From the NCBI GenBank assembly GCA_905250025.1, contig CAJNOJ010000161.1, forward strand, positions 127,560 to 191,559: DNA of 64,000 nt. The letters run 5' to 3'. This DNA comes from Adineta ricciae. Its lineage: Eukaryota; Rotifera; Eurotatoria; Adinetida; Adinetidae. Made by a program: the position numbers and the translations under genes. Under the pieces are notes generated by a model. That model ran no database searches. It was given only the letters and a program-made list of their open reading frames with translations, and was not told where the DNA came from. Shown piece by piece: positions 12,221-23,612 of this stretch. Positions within the stretch are counted from its first letter, which is position 1; each line of letters opens with the position of its first letter.

Positions 12221-14082
12221 ATGGAAAATTCTTCCGACTCAAAGCCAACCACTATTGAATTTAATGTTGATCGTAGATGTCCTATTCAATATATAACTGT
12301 TTACAATGACCGTGCAGAAGTGACACGTTCAGTACAATATCATTTTAATGTTCAAGGTACTTATGACCTTGTATTCGAAGGTTTTTCACCATCTGTTGAT
12401 TTAACATCGTTACATGTAAGTGGTGGAACGGGTAAAGCATGCACAATACTCGAAGTATCTTATCAAACACGACACGAAGAAGTCAAACTAGATACCGAAT
12501 TGAAACCATTAGATCAATTGCGAAATGAATTGGATCAAATTCAAAAAAATCTTGACAAACATCAACAAGAACTGGCACGATTGGTAAAACAACGGACATG
12601 GCTTGATGGACGTGCCACAAAATTAATGAATCATGATGAAAAATTAAGTGGTAGTAATGATCTTGATGTCATGCAACAATTTCTGGAATTCTATTACAAA
12701 AATTTAACAAAATTAGATGAGGAAACAACCAATGAACAGAATCATATTAAACAATTAACACAAGAGAAAGATGGTTTCGAAGCTAAGATCAGTCAATATG
12801 GTGCTGAGGGAGAAGCTCACCGTCAAAAAATAAAACGCGAAGTCACTGTCACAGTTCACATAGCATCAGACAATGTTGATATTGCTTTGGAAATCTCCTA
12901 TTTGATTAGCAACTGTTCATGGAGAGCTAGTTACGACGTTCGAGTAAACAGTACTGAACTAGAACAACAAAAAACTCAATTAACTTACTATGGTATTATT
13001 GTAAGTTTTTTGAAAACCTTTGTTATGAATTGAGCGATAGGACTATGTTTTTACGTACAGGTCAATCAAAGTCAAGAGAATTGGTCAAACGTTCAGTTAT
13101 CACTATCAACAGCAAAACCATCACTCGGTGGTGCTCCACCGAAACTAGCAACACTGAGGATCGGTTACGAAATACCTCGGTATGATTACCGCAGAGAAAA
13201 TTTTGCCGGATTCGGCGGAAGCTTCGGAGCTCCTATGCTTATGTGTGCGAAGAAATCCCGTCCATCATCGATGATGCGTGCCTTTACAAGTCTTGGTTCA
13301 AGCTCGTTCAACGAACAAGAAGAAAGCACTGCATCGCCTACAATCAATGTTTTAGCAGCTGAAACTGAAGCAAGCATGTCAAGTTCGAGTTTTTCTATAC
13401 CTCGCCGAGCAACAATCGATGCTGATGTAAGTTTTTCTGTATGATATCTTAACAGATACACAAACTTCAAGGTGTAATTTCTTTTTAGGGAAAACCACAT
13501 AAAGTAACCATTGGTGTACTTGACTTAAGTTCTACGTTTACCTACACAATCATACCGAAATTATCTTTACATGCTTATTTGAAAGCTACAACAACAAACA
13601 CATCAGACAAACAACTCCTTGCCGGACCTGCGGCCGTATTTATGGATAATAACTTCATTGCCCACAGCTCAATCGACAACGTTTGTCTAGGTGATACATT
13701 CGACTTACCATTAGGAATGGATGCAAGTATTAAAGTTGAATATAAACCTGTCAAGAAGGTTACAGATACGCAAGGTTTAATTTCTAAAATCAATTGCGAA
13801 AATATTTATCATGAAACACGCGTAGTTAATACTAAAGCAACTGACGTGACTGTTTACATTTACGAACAAGTCCCATTATCGTCAGATGAGAAGATCAGAG
13901 TAAAACTATTGATACCTGATCTACGATTAAAGGAACAAGCTTCAAATTGTACAGTAACAATGAACGACGCCAATAATGTCGAATGGAAATGGATCCTACA
14001 GCCAAAAGGAGAATGCCGATGTCCGCTGAACTACACCGTCGATTGGCCAAAAGACAAAAGAGTGGAATATAAAGAAGCCTGA
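12221..14082 (+). CDS. DUF4140/DUF4139 protein (F37C4.5 family)
   Basis: Exons 12221-13000, 13061-13426, 13489-14082 give 579 residues. Residues about 15-110 fit the N-terminal DUF4140 domain (ITVYNDRAEVTRSVQYHF). A coiled coil rich in Lys, Gln and Glu follows to about 220. The rest is the DUF4139 beta-rich domain: SNCSWRASYDVRV, ENWSNVQLSLSTAKPSLGG and the C-terminal VEWKWILQPKGECRCPLNYTV are family hallmarks. The family occurs in bacteria, fungi and invertebrates such as C. elegans F37C4.5; its biochemical role is unknown. A Ser-rich insert with possible phosphosites lies near residues 325-375. An in-frame ATG at 12203 would add six residues; I chose 12221. Confidence 0.88.
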
Positions 14083-14139
14083 GGACATCTCTGTTCGGTT
14101 TTTTTTTCGTGTCTTGCTTGTTCGTTTAATTGATCATCG

Positions 14140-14145
14140 AATAAA
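14140..14145 (+). terminator. Poly(A) signal AATAAA
   Basis: AATAAA lies 57 bp after the DUF4139 stop codon and a run of T. Confidence 0.45.
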
Positions 14146-15332
14146 TATGAACTATATGATCAACTCTTGATTTCTATTCATTTGCTATTTCGACAAATTA
14201 CTCTGAAAATCGAGATCTAACGATTATGATAATCAGGGATTTGTCCTTCGAAATAGATGATATCTCACATTGTAGTTCATTATCAATCCATCCTTATCTC
14301 GAATAGATTTTCAAATATATTTTTCGATTACATCGAATTATAACCATTGTGCAAAAAATCTTATCTCTCGATTGCGATATAGATACCTTGTGTTCATTTT
14401 ACTCAATGTCATTGATATTCAATGGCTCGATATCATTCAATCAAATCATCAATCAATCATATTGAACAGATTAACTTACACACATGCGTGAAAGATCCTA
14501 TTTTTTCCAATAATTTCCTTTTTTACGCCAATTTCTATTAATTGTAATAAATCATCAATGTCATTGTTCCTTTTTCTCAAATGATATTTTTCATCATTGC
14601 AAGACATGACCAGTTAATATTTCAATGACATCATATCATGTTTTCTACTTTTTTTTTCCTTCTTTTCTTATCTAATTACATACAATCCTCATCAACCCAC
14701 TCGTCGTCTTATTGCTGTCGAGCATTCACGCATAACATTCGACTGTACTTTTTTTTTTGTTCCCGTCGAGCATTTCGAAGAGAGAGAGAGAGAGAAACGG
14801 AGACGATCATGGTTTGTTTCTTCTTTTTCTTTTCATATTTCTTTCTAGCAAAGTGTCTACCTGTAGTATCACTGACTTTCGGTATGGTTGAGCGAGCTCG
14901 CACTGCCTATTATACACGTACGAATATATGTTGCCTTCAAGATTCGATTTTTTATGTATAGGTGCAATATTATAGTCATGCTTTTTTTGGAGGTCTTTAC
15001 TCGATTTTTTTCTCTGTCCGTCCGGTAGAACATATACTTTAGGGTTTTTCTCCCTCGTCAATGCAGAGCGATTGGTAATTAGACGTTGTTTTCTTTTTTT
15101 TCGCTTCTCTTTTCTGATTTAACAAAACACAACAAAGACGCGAAAAAGATAGAGAGAGAAAAAAAGAAATAGTAAGAGCGAGTGTATTGGACCGTGCTTA
15201 GAGAAGAAATACTGCACGCAAGTCGCCTAGGAAATTGGTGTTAATGAGAAGGATTACAAAAGAAAATTCTTTCTACTTTCACTTTCAGATTAAGTCGTTG
15301 TTGATTGGACTCCTCAAGTGCACAATAGCATC
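14146..15332. other. Long AT-rich intergenic region with GA repeat
   Basis: About 1.2 kb without a convincing gene. It holds a (GA)n run near 14778-14796, several T tracts and a second GA-rich patch near 15150-15165. Probably 3' UTR, spacer and promoter or 5' UTR of the small membrane gene that follows. Confidence 0.4.
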
Positions 15333-15798
15333 ATGTCCATCCGGCCACGACCCTACGCTTCCGTTAATCGATATGCCGTGTAAGTTAATTTACAAACTAA
15401 TTTCACTCTTAATCTTATTTTTCTCGTAGGCGAAGACCGACATTCATTCCACGAGCACCAGTTGCGCCAGCACGAGCCGGTGGTGCTGGACTCGCTGGTA
15501 TCATCGGTGGCTTAGCTTGTCCATTACTTTGTCTTGGTTGTCTAGCATCACTAGCTTTACTCGGTCTTTTCGCCACTATGATCGCTGCTGCTGCTTACAT
15601 GAGTACGACTATATCTCCAGTGTGTAAACGTTATGTTCATTCCTTTTCTCTCATTTAGATAAGATCCAAAGTCAAATTCGTAAAAATGCTACAGGCGCTG
15701 GATCTATAATGGAGCTGAACATTCTGGTTCTTGCTTGTGCTCTCATCTGCTCACTCTATGTATTATCCAAACACCGCCGCAGTGTTGCTAGCACTTAA
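15333..15798 (+). CDS. Small Gly/Ala-rich two-TM protein, paralogue A
   Basis: Exons 15333-15379, 15430-15602, 15659-15798 give 119 residues. The start MSIRPRPYASVNRY is chosen because it alone enters exon 2 in phase. A basic Pro/Arg N-terminus leads to a Gly/Ala-rich hydrophobic segment with Cys (GGLACPLLCLGCLASLALLG), a short loop (NKIQSQIRKNATGAG) and a second helix (LNILVLACALICSLYVL), ending in a basic tail. The intron phases (2, then 1) and the layout match the gene at 16856-17252, so the two arose by duplication. I do not recognise the family; the fold suggests a small membrane protein. Confidence 0.72.
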
Positions 15799-16855
15799 TT
15801 GAACACACAGACATTTATATACCTATTTTCAACACCTTTGAATCAGAAAAAATCGCCTATTTTTTTTTGCAACACAACTATATTTTTCCTTTCAATTTTT
15901 TCATTGCGCGTTAGAAGAAAAATTCTCTTTTTTTTGAACGAGTACATTCGTTTTTTTTCTAAACCTAATCCCTCAACATCGTCGTTGTCGTCGTCGTTAT
16001 ACTTTACAAGTTTTTTTCGAAATATAAAATAAACTGCTGCGAATTTGTTTTTACTATTTAATTGACTTATTTCCGTCGTTGCTAAAAGGCAAATTTCAAC
16101 TGATATCAATAGATCATTTTTAGAAACGTATTTAATTAAGCCAGGATGTCGAAAAACGTTTTTGATACTCGTGTTTTTCTCAACATATTCTGTCACAGTA
16201 TCATCGTCGAGTATGATTACCAAGGACGATTCTCGGTTATTTACACATCTACTCAAGAAAAACCTGTCGTTCTTCTCGTTACTCATGTGCTGTCCTGCGA
16301 CGTCATGCATGATTGGTGTCTTTTTTTTGTCATATATGCACACATTCATCGTCAAATACGGAGGCTGCTGTGCATAGCTTGTTTCTCTTTTTGATGAGGT
16401 TTCTTTTATTTGTAAACGTAGGTGAAATACCTTTTTTCTCCCTCTATCTTATAAGTCATGCATATTGATGAAAAATATATTAATTTCTCTCGTGTACTAA
16501 CACGAAGGAAAAGGTGCCGTCAACCATGACGTGAATGTACAGTGATGTGTCTCCTTCAGATGATAGAATGTAGGTAGAAAAAGAGACAGAGAGAGAAAAG
16601 ATGCGAGGAGACAACGAGAGAGAGAGAAGCATAGTGCGGAGAAATACAGTGGCGTATTTTTTTCAAACAATAATAACTAGCGAGTGCTATATGCTTATAC
16701 TTGGAGAAGAGAGAAAAAGAGAGTGCATATACGAGGATTTAGTATTGGATGTTTGTTTTTTCAAAGAACAGAAAATCTCTCTCTCCTTTTTCGACGATCA
16801 CCAACTGAACTTCTATTTGACTTTTTTAGATCGCTGTCCATCTTAAAATAAAAAG
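15799..16855. other. Intergenic / UTR region
   Basis: About 1.05 kb of T-rich sequence with GAGA-rich patches near 16570-16630. A 170-codon minus-strand frame here is low-complexity and shows no splice or domain support, so I read this as 3' UTR of paralogue A plus the leader of paralogue B. Confidence 0.4.
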
Positions 16856-17252
16856 ATGATCGGAGCGTAAGTGTATTGTTGCGTGCCAATGACTGATGTT
16901 TATCTAAACCGCCTTATTATCCTTTTGACTTTAGACGACCAGCAGCAGGTGGCGGCAGAGTAGGTGGTTTATTAGGTGGCTTAGGTGGTGCTATCACCTG
17001 CCTTTGTTGTTTATCAGCACTCGGTCTTATTGGACTATGGGCAACCTTTATTCCATTTGTTGCATTCTTCAGTAAGTCGCCTTTACATTGTTTCACATCT
17101 CAATGTCTTTCCTCTTGACAGAATATGCCTATGATCAAGATGTGAGAGCATACGGTGCTGGTCCAAGCATTCAAAATCTCCAACAAATTGTTCTACTTCT
17201 CGCTATCTGCCTGTTATCAATTCGTTTTGTCAAACGACAGATGACCACATAA
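16856..17252 (+). CDS. Small Gly-rich two-TM protein, paralogue B (11-bp first coding exon)
   Basis: Exons 16856-16866, 16935-17071, 17122-17252 give 92 residues. The first coding exon is only 11 bp (ATG ATC GGA GC), followed by donor GTAAGT. Exon 2 encodes GARPAAGGGRVGGLLGGLGG, then a Cys-containing membrane helix (ITCLCCLSALGLIGLW); after a short polar loop (KYAYDQDVRAYGAG) a second helix and a basic tail end the protein. Intron phases and helix layout match paralogue A 1.5 kb upstream. The start is chosen because it is the only ATG joining in phase. Confidence 0.68.
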
Positions 17253-19450
17253 GAACCAACACGCTCAAAGACTCTTGCATTTTTTTTCTTTTTCAATTCG
17301 AACTACAGTCGTTATCGTCGTCATCGTTGTTTTTCTTTTTTGTCAAATTTCCTCCACATTAACTATGTATATGCGCGCTTGGTAAACACAAAGAAATAGA
17401 GAGAAGAGTTGTCGTCGTCGTCGTCGTCATTATCAGTCTACGAAATCAATCCCAACACCACAATTGCACTTTTTCTCCAATCTCGATCTCTCTACAATTT
17501 TTTGTTTTTATTTTTTTTCTATATAAGATTTTTTCTGTCTATTGAACAAAGCACGCGTCCGCATATATTTGATTACTTTCCCATGTCAAAGCTGTACGGC
17601 GAGAACCGGCCGGATCCGTTAAAATTCCCAAGCTTCTAGATACTGATCGCATCCTGGCGTTTCCTCGACGGTTCATATCGATTAATTTATTGGTATTTTT
17701 ACGAGGTACCGGATACAGATCATATTCAATATTTTACTGTTCGGCGGAGAGTAACCGAAGTCCAGCGTCTCAGATCTCGCACGTATTTCATATGTGATAT
17801 TTGGATTCTCAATCAAAGCTTACTAGTCGAGCTGTATTCTTTCTAAATATTCAAATCAGAATAAGATGATTTCTTCATATTTGAAGAATTTCTATGCTTT
17901 TTAAAGAGTTCGCTGATTTCAACATATACCCAGTAGTACAAAGCAATTTTTTCTTTCACATTAATCCAAAATCAATCTAAAATATTAAATGCTGATTAAA
18001 ATCCATGCCGTCCCTCACGAGTACACTTCCTTCAGTGCAATGCTACACATTAACCAAAAACGAAAGCTAATACGGTGCAGTAACGATCATTTTCCATTGT
18101 TCAAAGTTCGAACGTACTCAAATGTCCTAAATTCCTATAAAACCCAAAACGATCACGAGAAGGCATTCACAGCTACTGAAATCTCTACGAAATCACACAA
18201 AGCCACAATAGAGTCTATAAACACCTCATGATAGATCATAGAAATTCGCACCATATTTATACGAAATCGACTTAATCTCACAAAGAATCGAGTCAAATCC
18301 ACTTCAATCCAAGGAAAGACGAGGTGAAAGCAGAATAAAATTCATTGATATCGCGGGAAAATACTGGAAATCGTACCAAATTTGGTGACGTAGTTGAAAA
18401 ACGAGGACAAATATAGAGTGGGTGTAATAGGGTTTTACCGGATTTCAGATAGTGCATGAGACTCAATCGATTTAATTATGACATCACGGAGATATCTGGT
18501 TGATTGTTCTAGAGCGGAGCTTGTTTGAGTAGAGATTTAGATTTGATTTACTTTTTGTCAGGTTCCGTTTGCATGGATATTGCTGGAAGTCACTAAAATC
18601 TTCGTTCTTATCTGATAGATTGAAGCGTATTTGAGCATGTTAAACGCAGTTGAGTCTGAAAACTGGATGTAATGATTTTAAAGATATATCTGAGATTTAC
18701 TGTCGATAGTTTTTGTTAAATTCAGTCAGAGGAAAAGACATTAAATTTATTGTTTTCGGTCATGAAATCACATCAATATATGAAGTTTTCTGGTCTATAC
18801 AAAATCTCGTTAAAAAATTTATTCACGCTTTATTTGATTTCTGATTACGAGATATGACTCAGTCCGACCCGGTTCCGACGGGTTATAATATTGTTTCGAG
18901 TATTTCCCGGTGAGATACTTAACGATTCCGATTTTTTACGACGGCTGAAGTTTTAAACTTTTGAAAAGTTCCAGTGTGGGTGATTTTTCGGTCAGTTCCG
19001 GTTGAGTCCGCGCTTGGAAGCGACGTAAAGATGCTGAAAAAGACCGTGGTTTCACTCTAATATGCCCCATATTGAAATAATTTCGCTTGTTTTACATTGA
19101 TCGATGATTAGCGACATCTATTCGAAGTCAAAAAATAGATTCTATTTCATAATTCCAACAAAATGATGGACTCCAGAAAATTCCTACTTACAAAAATAGT
19201 TGTTTTTCGGTAAATAGTCGGATTTGGTTTTGAAAAATCCACATTCAACAACAGTATTATATAAGTGATGGATGATTATCACCAATAATTGAATTGAAAT
19301 AACTACTGTACTATATTTACTGCTCTTACTTTTTCAGGTATTTTACAACAAGTCGAACAATTTTTTCCCTCACTGTAAATTACTCACTAACAAGTAGTTA
19401 ACCTAGATGGTGCCTGTCGGATAATGCATTTCTGAGTTTTCTTTTTTTAG
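17253..19450. other. 2.2-kb intergenic region, no g recognised
   Basis: A (GTC)n run lies near 17408-17429. The part 17640-19050 is a little richer in G and C than its surroundings and has an imperfect palindrome (CCCGGTTCCGACGGG near 18870), so it may be an old repeat, but I found no terminal repeats or transposase. The open frame at 17989-18231 has no domain support. The last few hundred bases should hold the promoter or leader of the PAIP2-like gene. Confidence 0.35.
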
Positions 19451-21054
19451 ATGTCGTCTGCTCAACAGCAACCGAATAATTCAAATAATTCTCAATCACA
19501 AGCTTCAAACTACAATATACTTTCCGATTATGAAGACGATCCATCGTTACAACTGAATCCTGGGTATGTTTTGTAGACATATTAGTAGACGAATGGATAT
19601 TTTATAAGCTGGTAATATATTAGGGAAAAGCACTTTTTTTTTCTAACAGTTGTTTACGCCAACTGTGACCCTTGATAATCGCTGTTTGACATCGGTTTGA
19701 TAGGCCCTTAAAATTTATCGATTATTTTCAATGCCAGACATCTTTGTCGACGCGTCGTATGTTTATGTATATATTGTACTCGTTACTAGAGAAAAAGAGA
19801 GTAGCAGTCATTGAAAGAAACGACCAAGATGTTGTTTCCTAGTCTTATTTTGCGAGAAAAACTATATTTACATTTCACAGGAAAAACATTTTTTTGCTCA
19901 AGTTCTTGAGACAAAATTTCAATCTACGTTATTAATATACAGGGCCTTTGAAGAAGTATGTGATAGTTCTCTTCAGTTGAAATGTCATCTTAACGAATGT
20001 GCGTAGCATTGTAGACAGCAAATTTCATATGGAAGCAGAATATGTCAGTGAGAGTGATCGATGCGTTCACCGAGGAAGCGTTACAATTAAACTAATTGAT
20101 TCTATTTCATCATGATGAGCATGAAAAGCAATAAATGAAATTGGTTGATTTCTTTTAGTACTGATAACGATGTTGGATCGTGGAACGTAGATAACAATAG
20201 TACAGAGCATGTCGAACAAAATTCGTAAGACATTTGATTATTTGACTGAATGATTCTGAGACATTCTTCGAAGAAATGAGAACGGCTTGGATGATACCAA
20301 CAATGCTGAAGATGATGGTGAATACGACCTTGATGATTCAACATTGGACGCTGTTGAAAAAGAATGGGAGGAAAGCGAGCAACATATTCAAAATACACAG
20401 AGAAATAATGTCGATGAAGATGATTCTGTGTTTTCCGATGATGTTCAACGTGCGTTTGAAAGTTATGAAAATGAAGTAGTTGAAAAACTCGACTGTTGTC
20501 CATTTCAATTATCATCTAAATTTCTTTTTTTTAGAATCTTCGACAATGGCAACAGACTGACTCGGTATATATAGTCATCTATCTTTTTTTGTGTTGTCTT
20601 GCTTTACGTGTATTAGAAATCGACTTCTATTTTAGATTTGGGTTGATTTCACGGCCGAAGAGGTAGTAATGAATAACTCTGCTTTGTCATATGCAATCAA
20701 TATTAGTTTCTATGAACAAACCTGTGTAACATTTATCTTTTTTTCTAGCAAGATATCATGTTTGACGAAATGCATGAATGTATGATGTACATGCAACAAG
20801 AATATTCTACAGCGGAAATGCCGACTGACTTAGTAAATAGGATTAAATTTACAATGCTAGAATTGCGTATTTTGTTTGGAATCTAGGTGGAGCGTTCACA
20901 GACAACTAACTTGAATCCCGATGCAGCTGAATTTTGTCCATCATGGCTATCGGCGGCACCGAAACCTACCACTGATAACGAACTTATGGTCGTCCATTCC
21001 TGGGTACCGTGTGTAGCACAAAAACTCGATGAAAAGGAACAAAACAACTCTTAG
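19451..21054 (+). CDS. PAIP2: PAIP2-like poly(A)-binding-protein-interacting protein
   Basis: Exons 19451-19563, 20159-20224, 20274-20475, 20535-20564, 20636-20662, 20749-20832, 20887-21054 give 229 residues. The C-terminal part holds a PAM2 motif (TNLNPDAAEFCPSW), the peptide that docks on the MLLE domain of poly(A)-binding protein. Before it, an acidic helical stretch (EEQDIMFDEMHECMMYM) resembles the PAM1 region of PAIP2, which displaces PABP from poly(A) and represses translation. The N-terminal half is Gln/Asn- then Asp/Glu-rich, and longer than in human PAIP2 (127 residues). The first intron is 595 bp, long for this genome. Exons of 27 and 30 bp are notable. PAIP2 assignment rests on the two motifs, not on overall identity. 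Confidence 0.75.
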
Positions 21055-21374
21055 TTGATTACTACGGTCGTGTTCAAATATTCACATGTGTCTTTTCAAT
21101 ATAAGCATAAACATTCATATACCTGAAGAAGAATTCTGTCTACAAATTTGTCCAATATTTCCTTTCTATTTCTCTTTTTAAAACTGTTCTCTTCTTGACT
21201 TTTCCGCTCTTTTTTTTGTGTCAACAGCTACGGTGAATTTTAGTCGATGTAGATTCTCGTGTTTTGTTTTTCTATCGTCTATTAGACAGCAAATAAAAGA
21301 ACATTGAAGTCTACCACCTTTGTTTTTCAGTTCTTGGTAGAGTAGAGTAGAGTGAAGTAATTGAAGATAAAATA

Positions 21375-22025
21375 TCACTTGCTACTTTTGTTACGAATAT
21401 AAGTCAGTCATTTTTTGGAATTTTTCTCTACTTTTTTTTCTGACCTATAGAGTAGCATCCACTCTACATTCTCATGTAAAAATTTGTTAGAAAAATTTGA
21501 CTAAACTTGTTCAATCGACTATTTAGTACGAACAACTATCAAATTTCTGCAATAGCTCCGCATGGGGTAAATGCAGATAACAGCTAAACAGAGCGGATGA
21601 TTGCACAACTTTTCAGTGCTTTTTCAATTCAGTATTTTGAGTATCATTCTGAATATTCGAGAGTTAAAAAATAAGATTTCCGCCGACTGTAGAGAATTTT
21701 GACAGCTATTTAGCTATGTAGAAAAATATTAGTTTATCTAAAAATAGTAATGAGCAAACCTATTTTTATCAGCACCATGTAAAACTGCTGGTAATCTGCA
21801 ATTACTTGTTCCGTTTAGCTGTTGTCTGCATTTGCCTCACACTGGGTCATTGCAACATTTTGATAGTTGTTCGTACTAAATAGTCGATTGAACAAGTTCA
21901 GTCGCTTTTTTCTAACAAATTTTTACATGAGAATGTAGAGTGGATGCTACTTTATAGGTCAGAAAAAAATAGAGAAAAATTCCAAAAAATGACTGACTTA
22001 TATACGATACAAAAATAGCAAGTGA
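21375..22025. repeat. Foldback element with ~230-bp inverted arms
   Basis: The left arm (21375 to about 21608) and right arm (about 21797-22025) are reverse complements of each other at roughly 85-90% by eye, starting TCACTTGCTA and ending in its complement. The ~190-bp centre is AT-rich and has no ORF. Such long inverted arms are typical of foldback or large MITE-like non-autonomous DNA transposons. I could not identify a clear target-site duplication. Confidence 0.75.
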
Positions 22026-22032
22026 TTTTTTT

Positions 22033-22382
22033 GTCTTCGGTTGCCTCACTCTAATAAATTTATGTGAGTCTAAATCGTGACATTAGTACAACATGAGATC
22101 TAGTACTTGTTGTATTGTAAGTTTACTATGCTCAAAAAAAGTATCTTTACGTAAAGAACGAGACGACTTACATACTCGACAGCGTCATTTGCATTTATCA
22201 ATCGACTTTGAATATGATCCTAAATACCAATTTCTATGTTGTTTTGGACAGAATTCAGTTGGATAAGTATGTAATAAGGCGACATGTTGACAAAAATGAA
22301 TAGTTTTTTCTACATCATCGGTTAGGCTATTCCATTCACGAACAGAAAGATTATCAAGAGCTGGAATAGGAGAGTAAGTCAT
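22033..22382 (-). pseudogene. Merlin/ISXO2-like transposase N-terminal fragment
   Basis: The minus strand reads from ATG 22382 through a Cys-containing N-terminus, then RCRVCKSSRSLRKDTFFEHS and LTIQQVLDLMLY, the zinc-ribbon and start of the ISXO2/IS1595-type transposase fold used by eukaryotic Merlin elements. Two stop codons interrupt it, one right after KCK (TGA, where Trp is usual) and one after LDLMLY (TAA). The frame ends where the foldback element begins at 22025, and the DDE catalytic part is missing. It is a dead fragment, probably cut by the foldback insertion. Confidence 0.6.
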
Positions 22383-22424
22383 TGTGAATGGAATCCGCTA
22401 TTGTCAAGGAGTGTTATTTATAGA

Positions 22425-23258
22425 ACACTAGCGGGCGTACCCGCTGCAAAATAAGAAATATCTATGTCGAACGTCTGACGTGTTGAAAAGTTGCAGCAAA
22501 TAGAAAAATCAATAGACTCCAAGTTTGTACGCTGGCGGTCCTAATTTTTCTCACCGTGCATCGCACAAAACGACAACTTCAATTATAGCTTTTTATGCAA
22601 AAGAGTTACCGAAGCTGATTTCTGCCTCATAACTTATTCAAATTTCATCTCTCTCTCTCTCTAATATTCATTCTACATTCCAGCTATTCATTCATCGACC
22701 TCTTTCTAACTATCACGTCATTTCATACCTTATATCCTTCGAATTCACCCACCCTCAACATTTATCTTAATCTTTTGAGATCCTGTAACGCTATTGGTGA
22801 GTTTCGCAGATTATCTGTAGCATTCGCCGAACTATCATAGGCGTAGAGATCACGTGGATTGTTGTCTTTGAGCGCTCAGACAGCCTTCGCTACCGACCCG
22901 CTGCAATTTTTCACATCTCGCAATCTTATTAGTCAGCTCCGCAGGTTGCTTGTAGCATGTATAGGACTCCCAAGCACAGATAGAACATGTGGATTGTTGT
23001 CTTTGAGCGCTCAGACGGACTGCGGCCGCCTTCGCTATTAATTTTCTCAATTTTGGAAATCTCGCATTCCTATTGGTCCGTTTCATATATTGCCTGTAGA
23101 AAACGTCTGGTTCATTTGTTCTCGGAACAAAGTAGGTGTTGACCTTCCTCTGGGTCTCAGGAAGCTTTGTGGAAAGTTTCACGCCGATAGCTACTACAGG
23201 GACTAGATGCATAGCGAACAAACAGACAAACTTTCTTCTTTATATATATAATATAGAT
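22425..23258. mobile_element. Non-autonomous repeat element with internal tandem repeats
   Basis: Starts near the palindromic AGCGGGCGTACCCGCT and ends in AGACAAACTTTCTTCTTT followed by TATATATATAATATAGAT. Inside, a ~133-bp unit repeats about three times (TTGTTGTCTTTGAGCGCTCAGAC at 22858-22883 and again at 22991-23016, with related TATTGGT...TGTAG pieces near 22790, 22925 and 23065). GC content is above the local level. A CT microsatellite lies near 22649-22663. Elements with this architecture are common in invertebrates; the class is uncertain and no transposase is encoded. Confidence 0.55.
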
Positions 23259-23612
23259 TCCTTTAGATGATAAACAAGCGCCCTCTTTCTATTGATCATT
23301 CTGTCTATTGAATAGATAGACCAATAAGTTTTCTTTTCTTTCCTCTCATAAACTTTACCAATCAAATGGGGGTTTCGTCAGTCTGCTGAAGAAGTACCAG
23401 GTTCTTTTCTTTTTTTCTGTGTATGTTTTGTCGCGTCAATGTGTTTCTATTTTCGATTACATGGTGGGATTTCGCCGAAAGTGAGCGAATGCATCACACA
23501 AGTATTTAAATGCTTTTTTCGTTTTTTTTTGCGAGATAATGACTTTCGCAAACGCTTTCTCTTTTCTTATCTAGATTCATTTATATCTATTATCAATAGA
23601 CACGAGACATCC
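23259..23612. other. Intergenic region
   Basis: T-rich spacer between the repeat island and the first BRCT gene; presumably promoter and 5' UTR. No separate gene seen. Confidence 0.35.

Noticed and set aside
12221..14082. DUF4139 gene as a recent bacterial transfer
   Set aside because: The family is also found in fungi and nematodes, and the gene has ordinary introns; no sequence sign of recent transfer.
15843..16355. 170-codon open frame on the minus strand
   Set aside because: It is antisense to T-rich UTR-like sequence, Lys/Phe/Asp-rich in runs, and has no domain, start context or splice partner.
17989..18231. 80-codon plus-strand frame
   Set aside because: It lies in a possible old repeat, with no domain or splice evidence.
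20102..20515. 137-codon open frame on the minus strand
   Set aside because: It is the antisense shadow of PAIP2-like exons 2 and 3, which join in phase on the plus strand.
22850..23221. 123-codon minus-strand frame with repeated CLSAQRQQST
   Set aside because: The protein repeat only reflects the ~133-bp DNA repeats of the non-autonomous element; no domain.
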